From positions 1-18,344 of the forward strand of contig CBDCEG010000012.1 in the NCBI GenBank assembly GCA_965215775.1: a DNA stretch of 18,344 nt. The letters run 5' to 3'. Below the pieces are notes generated by a model. The model was not told where the DNA came from and did no database searches. It saw only the letters and a program-made list of their open reading frames with translations. This stretch comes from CBDCEG01 sp965215775. Lineage in GTDB: Bacteria > Pseudomonadota > Gammaproteobacteria > Cardiobacteriales > Ostreibacteriaceae. Shown piece after piece: positions 15,482-18,344 of the stretch. Within the stretch, counting starts at the first letter, position 1. The number at the start of each line of letters is the position of its first letter. The translations under genes were made by a program, and so were the position numbers.

Positions 15482-16558
15482 TTATGATATTGTGGGCTGT
15501 ATTTTTTTACTTGCCTCAACAAGAACGCTCATATTTTCTGGTGGAACTTCAGGAGTTATTCCATGCCCCAAATTAAATATATGTCCTTGTCCAATTTCTA
15601 CATTTCCATAACTAGCTAAAACTTTTTGCACTTCTTTTTCTATAATTTCAGGAGTTGAAAGCAATACGCTAGGATTTAAATTTCCTTGAAGAGTTAATTT
15701 ATTTCCAACTTTTGCTTTTACATCTGCTAAATCAACAGTCCAATCTAGCCCCATTCCATCAGCACCTGAATTTACAAAACCATCTAAATTTCTAGCACCG
15801 CCTTTAGTAAATAAAGTAACTGGAATTTTATTACCATTTTTATTTGTATTTAATCCAGCAACAACTTTAGTCATCATATTTTGTGAAAATTCAATATAAG
15901 CAGACGGTGTAAGCAAACCACCCCAAGTATCAAAAATCATCAAAGACTGAGCACCAGCTTCAATTTGTGCATTTAAATAATCAGTTACAGTTTTAACTAA
16001 TTTATTAAGTAATTTATGTAACAAATCTGGACGAGAATAAAGCATCGCTTGAGCTTTCGGGAATCCTTTTTTACTACCAGCCCCACCTTCAATCATATAA
16101 GTAGCCAAAGTCCATGGCGAACCAGAGAATCCAATTAAAGGAACTCTTCCATTTAACTCTTTTCTAATTGTAGAAACTGCATTCATTACATATTGTAATT
16201 CTTGGTTTGGATCAACATCAATTAAATTATCAATATCTTTTTCACACTGAATTGTTCGTTCAAACATAGGACCTTCGCCCTCTGTAAAATAAAGCCCTAA
16301 TCCCATAGCATCAGGAATTGTTAGAATGTCTGAAAATAAAATTGCAGCATCTAAATCAAACCTTTCAAGCGGTTGAATTGTAACTTCACAAGCAAGATCG
16401 GCATTTTTACATAAATCCATAAAACTACCAGCAACAGATCTAGTTGCTTTATATTCAGGTAAATAACGACCAGCTTGACGCATAACCCAAATTGGCGTTC
16501 TATCAACTGGTTGTTTTAACATTGATTTTATAAATCTATCATTTTTTAAACTGGTCAT
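15482..16558 (-). CDS. hemE: Uroporphyrinogen decarboxylase
   Basis: HemE removes four carboxyl groups from uroporphyrinogen III to give coproporphyrinogen III in haem synthesis. The 358-residue length is typical. Visible signatures are PIWVMRQAGRYLPEY (22-36, with R27 and R31), the active-site Asp in AAILFSDIL (D77), FSGSPWTLATYMIEGG (144-159, Y154), IFDTWGGLLTP and the late GHIFNLGHGITPEVP containing the conserved His. ATG 16558 has AGG about 8 bases upstream and lies 30 bases after the fba stop. The sequence looks gammaproteobacterial. Its product feeds the haem needed by, among others, the nearby catalase. Confidence 0.96.
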   Translation of the reverse strand: MTSLKNDRFIKSMLKQPVDRTPIWVMRQAGRYLPEYKATRSVAGSFMDLCKNADLACEVTIQPLERFDLDAAILFSDILTIPDAMGLGLYFTEGEGPMFERTIQCEKDIDNLIDVDPNQELQYVMNAVSTIRKELNGRVPLIGFSGSPWTLATYMIEGGAGSKKGFPKAQAMLYSRPDLLHKLLNKLVKTVTDYLNAQIEAGAQSLMIFDTWGGLLTPSAYIEFSQNMMTKVVAGLNTNKNGNKIPVTLFTKGGARNLDGFVNSGADGMGLDWTVDLADVKAKVGNKLTLQGNLNPSVLLSTPEIIEKEVQKVLASYGNVEIGQGHIFNLGHGITPEVPPENMSVLVEASKKIQPTIS

Positions 16559-16588
16559 ATATTTACCTATTGTATTTTCTTTAGAAAT

Positions 16589-17614
16589 TTATTTATGCAA
16601 CAAGCTTGTTCCAGCACCTTTTAAGTCCTTAATCGCTTCTAAAACTCTTTGCTTCATACCTTCAGTTGCTTTTTTAAGATAAGAACGAGGATCATAAACT
16701 TTTTTATTTCCAACTTCACCATCAATTCTAAAAATACCATCATAATTTTTCAAAATATGGTCTGCAAGTGGTTTTGTGAATGCGTATTGAGTATCTGTAT
16801 CAACATTCATTTTTACAACACCATAGTTTAGAGTTTCTTCAATTTCTGCTTTTGTAGAGCCAGAACCACCATGAAAAACTAAATTTAGAGGGTTTTTCTC
16901 AAGCCCTGCTTTTGCAGCAACAGCTTCTTGTCCATCACGCAAAATTGTTGGCTTAAGCACAACATTTCCAGGTTTGTAAACACCGTGAACATTTCCAAAA
17001 GTAGCAGCATACATAAATGTATTTATTGGAGATAATGCTTCATAAATTTTAATCATTTCATCAGAAGTTGTATATAAGTCTTCAGATTTAGCATCAGAGT
17101 TATCAATTCCATCTTCTTCTCCCCCAACAACACCTGTTTCAACTTCAATAAACATACCAATTTTTTCCATTCTTTTGGCTAATTTAACAGCTGTTTCAAT
17201 ATTTTTATCAAGTGGTAAAACTGAGCCATCAAACATTAACGAATTAAATAATGGAGCTTGTCCAGCAGCAACTCTTTTTTCACATTCTTCAATAATTGGA
17301 ACCATAAATGTTTCAACTTTTTCAAAAACACAATGATCAGTGTGAAGTGCGATTAAAACATTATATTCTTCTGCAATTCTATGCGCAGCTTGTGCAAGAA
17401 CTATTGCCCCTAAAGACTCATCAATTCCACCAGAAATATGTTTACCACCACCAGTTGAAACTTGGATAATCCCATCTGTTTTAGCTTCTGATAAAGCTTG
17501 CATAACTGCATTCATTCCTTCTAAATTAGCAACATTAATTGCAGGATAAGCAAAACCACCTGCTCGTGCATTGTCTAACATTTGTTTATATTGTTCTGAG
17601 GTTGCGATTGGCAT
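16589..17614 (-). CDS. fba: Fructose-bisphosphate aldolase, class II
   Basis: This zinc-dependent aldolase interconverts fructose 1,6-bisphosphate with dihydroxyacetone phosphate and glyceraldehyde 3-phosphate in glycolysis, gluconeogenesis or the Calvin cycle. The 341-residue product has ALHTDHC with catalytic D93 and zinc ligand H94, EVETGVVGGEEDG (157-169), zinc ligands H210 (FGNVHGVYKPG) and H248 (VFHGGSGST), and VVKMNVDTDTQYAFT (266-280). The N-terminus MPIATSEQYKQML and the KMNVDTDTQYAFT region resemble the class II form known from Actinobacteria and some proteobacteria rather than the E. coli enzyme (by memory). GGAG 8 bases before ATG fixes the start, 14 bases after nusB. Confidence 0.95.
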   Translation of the reverse strand: MPIATSEQYKQMLDNARAGGFAYPAINVANLEGMNAVMQALSEAKTDGIIQVSTGGGKHISGGIDESLGAIVLAQAAHRIAEEYNVLIALHTDHCVFEKVETFMVPIIEECEKRVAAGQAPLFNSLMFDGSVLPLDKNIETAVKLAKRMEKIGMFIEVETGVVGGEEDGIDNSDAKSEDLYTTSDEMIKIYEALSPINTFMYAATFGNVHGVYKPGNVVLKPTILRDGQEAVAAKAGLEKNPLNLVFHGGSGSTKAEIEETLNYGVVKMNVDTDTQYAFTKPLADHILKNYDGIFRIDGEVGNKKVYDPRSYLKKATEGMKQRVLEAIKDLKGAGTSLLHK

Positions 17615-17628
17615 AATAATTCTCCGTT

Positions 17629-18057
17629 TTAGTTTTTAAAATCTTTCTTGTTAATTCTATCTAATACGCCGTTGATAAACTTGTGGCTATCTTCGGCACC
17701 AAATTTTTTAGCAAGTATAATTGCTTCATTAATAATAACTGGCGCTGGGGCTGATTTTGATTTGAATTCAAAATATGCAATTAATAAAATTGCTCGTTCA
17801 ACATAACCCAGCGAATTAATATCTCTATCTAAAAAAGGAGATATTTTTTCTTCAAAATTTTCCTGTGAAGTTATAATAGTTGTTAAAGCATCATCAAAAA
17901 ATAATCTATCAAAATCTCTTGTGATTTCTCTTTCCATAAATTGTTTTGATATGTTTTGAGCTCCCTCAGGTGCAATTAAATATTGGTAAACTGCTTGAAC
18001 AATAAGCCCTCTAGCTCTAGCTTTTTTTATAATTGCTTCTCGTTTTGCGTTTATCAA
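17629..18057 (-). CDS. nusB: Transcription antitermination factor NusB
   Basis: NusB is a small all-helical RNA-binding protein that joins NusE (S10) on boxA RNA for rRNA antitermination. The 142-residue product has the basic N-terminal RNA-binding stretch KKARARGLIVQAVYQY and the C-terminal NusB signature (PVIINEAIILAKKFG, then HKFINGVLDRI). No ATG fits the N-terminus. The start is TTG 18057, overlapping the TGA of ribH (TTGA), with a strong ribosome binding site (TGAGGG) 5-6 bases upstream inside the ribH end. The ribH-nusB order is common in proteobacteria and the overlap implies coupled translation. The initiator would be read as Met. Confidence 0.93.
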   Translation of the reverse strand: MINAKREAIIKKARARGLIVQAVYQYLIAPEGAQNISKQFMEREITRDFDRLFFDDALTTIITSQENFEEKISPFLDRDINSLGYVERAILLIAYFEFKSKSAPAPVIINEAIILAKKFGAEDSHKFINGVLDRINKKDFKN

Positions 18058-18344
18058 ATTTCCCTCAGCAAGCTAACCATTTCTATTGCACTCATTGCAA
18101 CTTCACCACCTTTGTTACCTGCTTTTGTTCCAGCTCGTTCAATCGCCTGTTCTATAGATTGGGTTGTAAGCACGCCAAAAATTATTGGTAGCTCTGTTTC
18201 AAGGGCAACTTTTGAAATATCACTAGCACAAGGTCCGCTAACATATTCAAAGTGTGCTGTTGAGCCTTTTATAATTGCACCAAGCACGATTACAGCATCA
18301 AATTTTTTGCTTTTCGCAACTTTTTTGGCAACCAAAGGAAGCTC
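18054..18344 (-). CDS. ribH: 6,7-dimethyl-8-ribityllumazine synthase (5' end cut by window)
   Basis: RibH condenses the pyrimidinedione precursor with 3,4-dihydroxy-2-butanone 4-phosphate in the penultimate step of riboflavin synthesis. The visible 96 residues cover the C-terminal two thirds of the usual ~155. They begin ELPLVAKKVAK, include the substrate-binding motif GAIIKGSTAHFEYV with the catalytic His, PIIFGVLTTQS, then NKGGEVAMSAIEM. The frame is open through the window edge. The in-frame TTG at 18335 is internal (ELPLVAKK is conserved in the family), so the true start lies beyond 18344. It is the most upstream visible gene of the minus-strand operon. Confidence 0.95.
   Translation of the reverse strand, partial: ELPLVAKKVAKSKKFDAVIVLGAIIKGSTAHFEYVSGPCASDISKVALETELPIIFGVLTTQSIEQAIERAGTKAGNKGGEVAMSAIEMVSLLREI

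Overview
The window is AT-rich (GC looks to be near 30%; not computed) bacterial DNA with compact, mostly operonic genes. The ribH-nusB pair, the HemE sequence, a GlpM homologue and a YciK-like short-chain dehydrogenase suggest a gammaproteobacterium, perhaps a low-GC lineage such as the SUP05/Thioglobus group. TrkA, TrkH and Uup read to me as somewhat closer to Campylobacterota versions. These assignments come from memory of the families and need a search.

Layout. 1-3505 (+): a tandem array of secreted leucine-rich-repeat (LRR) proteins. It holds the tail of one gene, three full genes with almost identical signal peptides and caps but 16, 7 and 11 repeats, and the dead start of another copy. 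3583-6329 (+): overlapping trkA-trkH for potassium uptake. 6418-7458 (+): a stand-alone HNH nuclease-like gene. 7579-7655 (-): tRNA-Arg(TCG). 7876-9777 (-): an operon of an ABC ATPase without a visible permease, glpM and a lipase-like hydrolase. 9869-11794 (+): the ABC-F ATPase uup, ending at a terminator shared with the convergent catalase. 11858-13361 (-): clade-3 catalase (katA) with a one-base frameshift near its N-terminus and an OxyR-like operator upstream. 13661-13990 (+): a YegP/DUF1508 protein, divergent from katA. 14136-18344 (-): ribH(partial)-nusB-fba-hemE-lipoprotein-yciK-like, probably one operon, whose last gene carries a second one-base frameshift.

How the genes work together. 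Most of the right half is housekeeping: riboflavin synthesis, antitermination, glycolysis/gluconeogenesis or Calvin-cycle aldolase, and haem synthesis. HemE-derived haem is also the cofactor of the catalase. The accessory interest lies in the LRR array, which looks actively recombining (repeat-number differences in whole units, mosaic repeats, a lost spacer and an abandoned start), in the HNH gene, and in the two frameshifts. Both frameshifts are cured by removing one base from a three-base run, and both leave clear coding homology on each side. Sequencing error, recent gene decay or translational +1 frameshifting cannot be told apart from this sequence alone.
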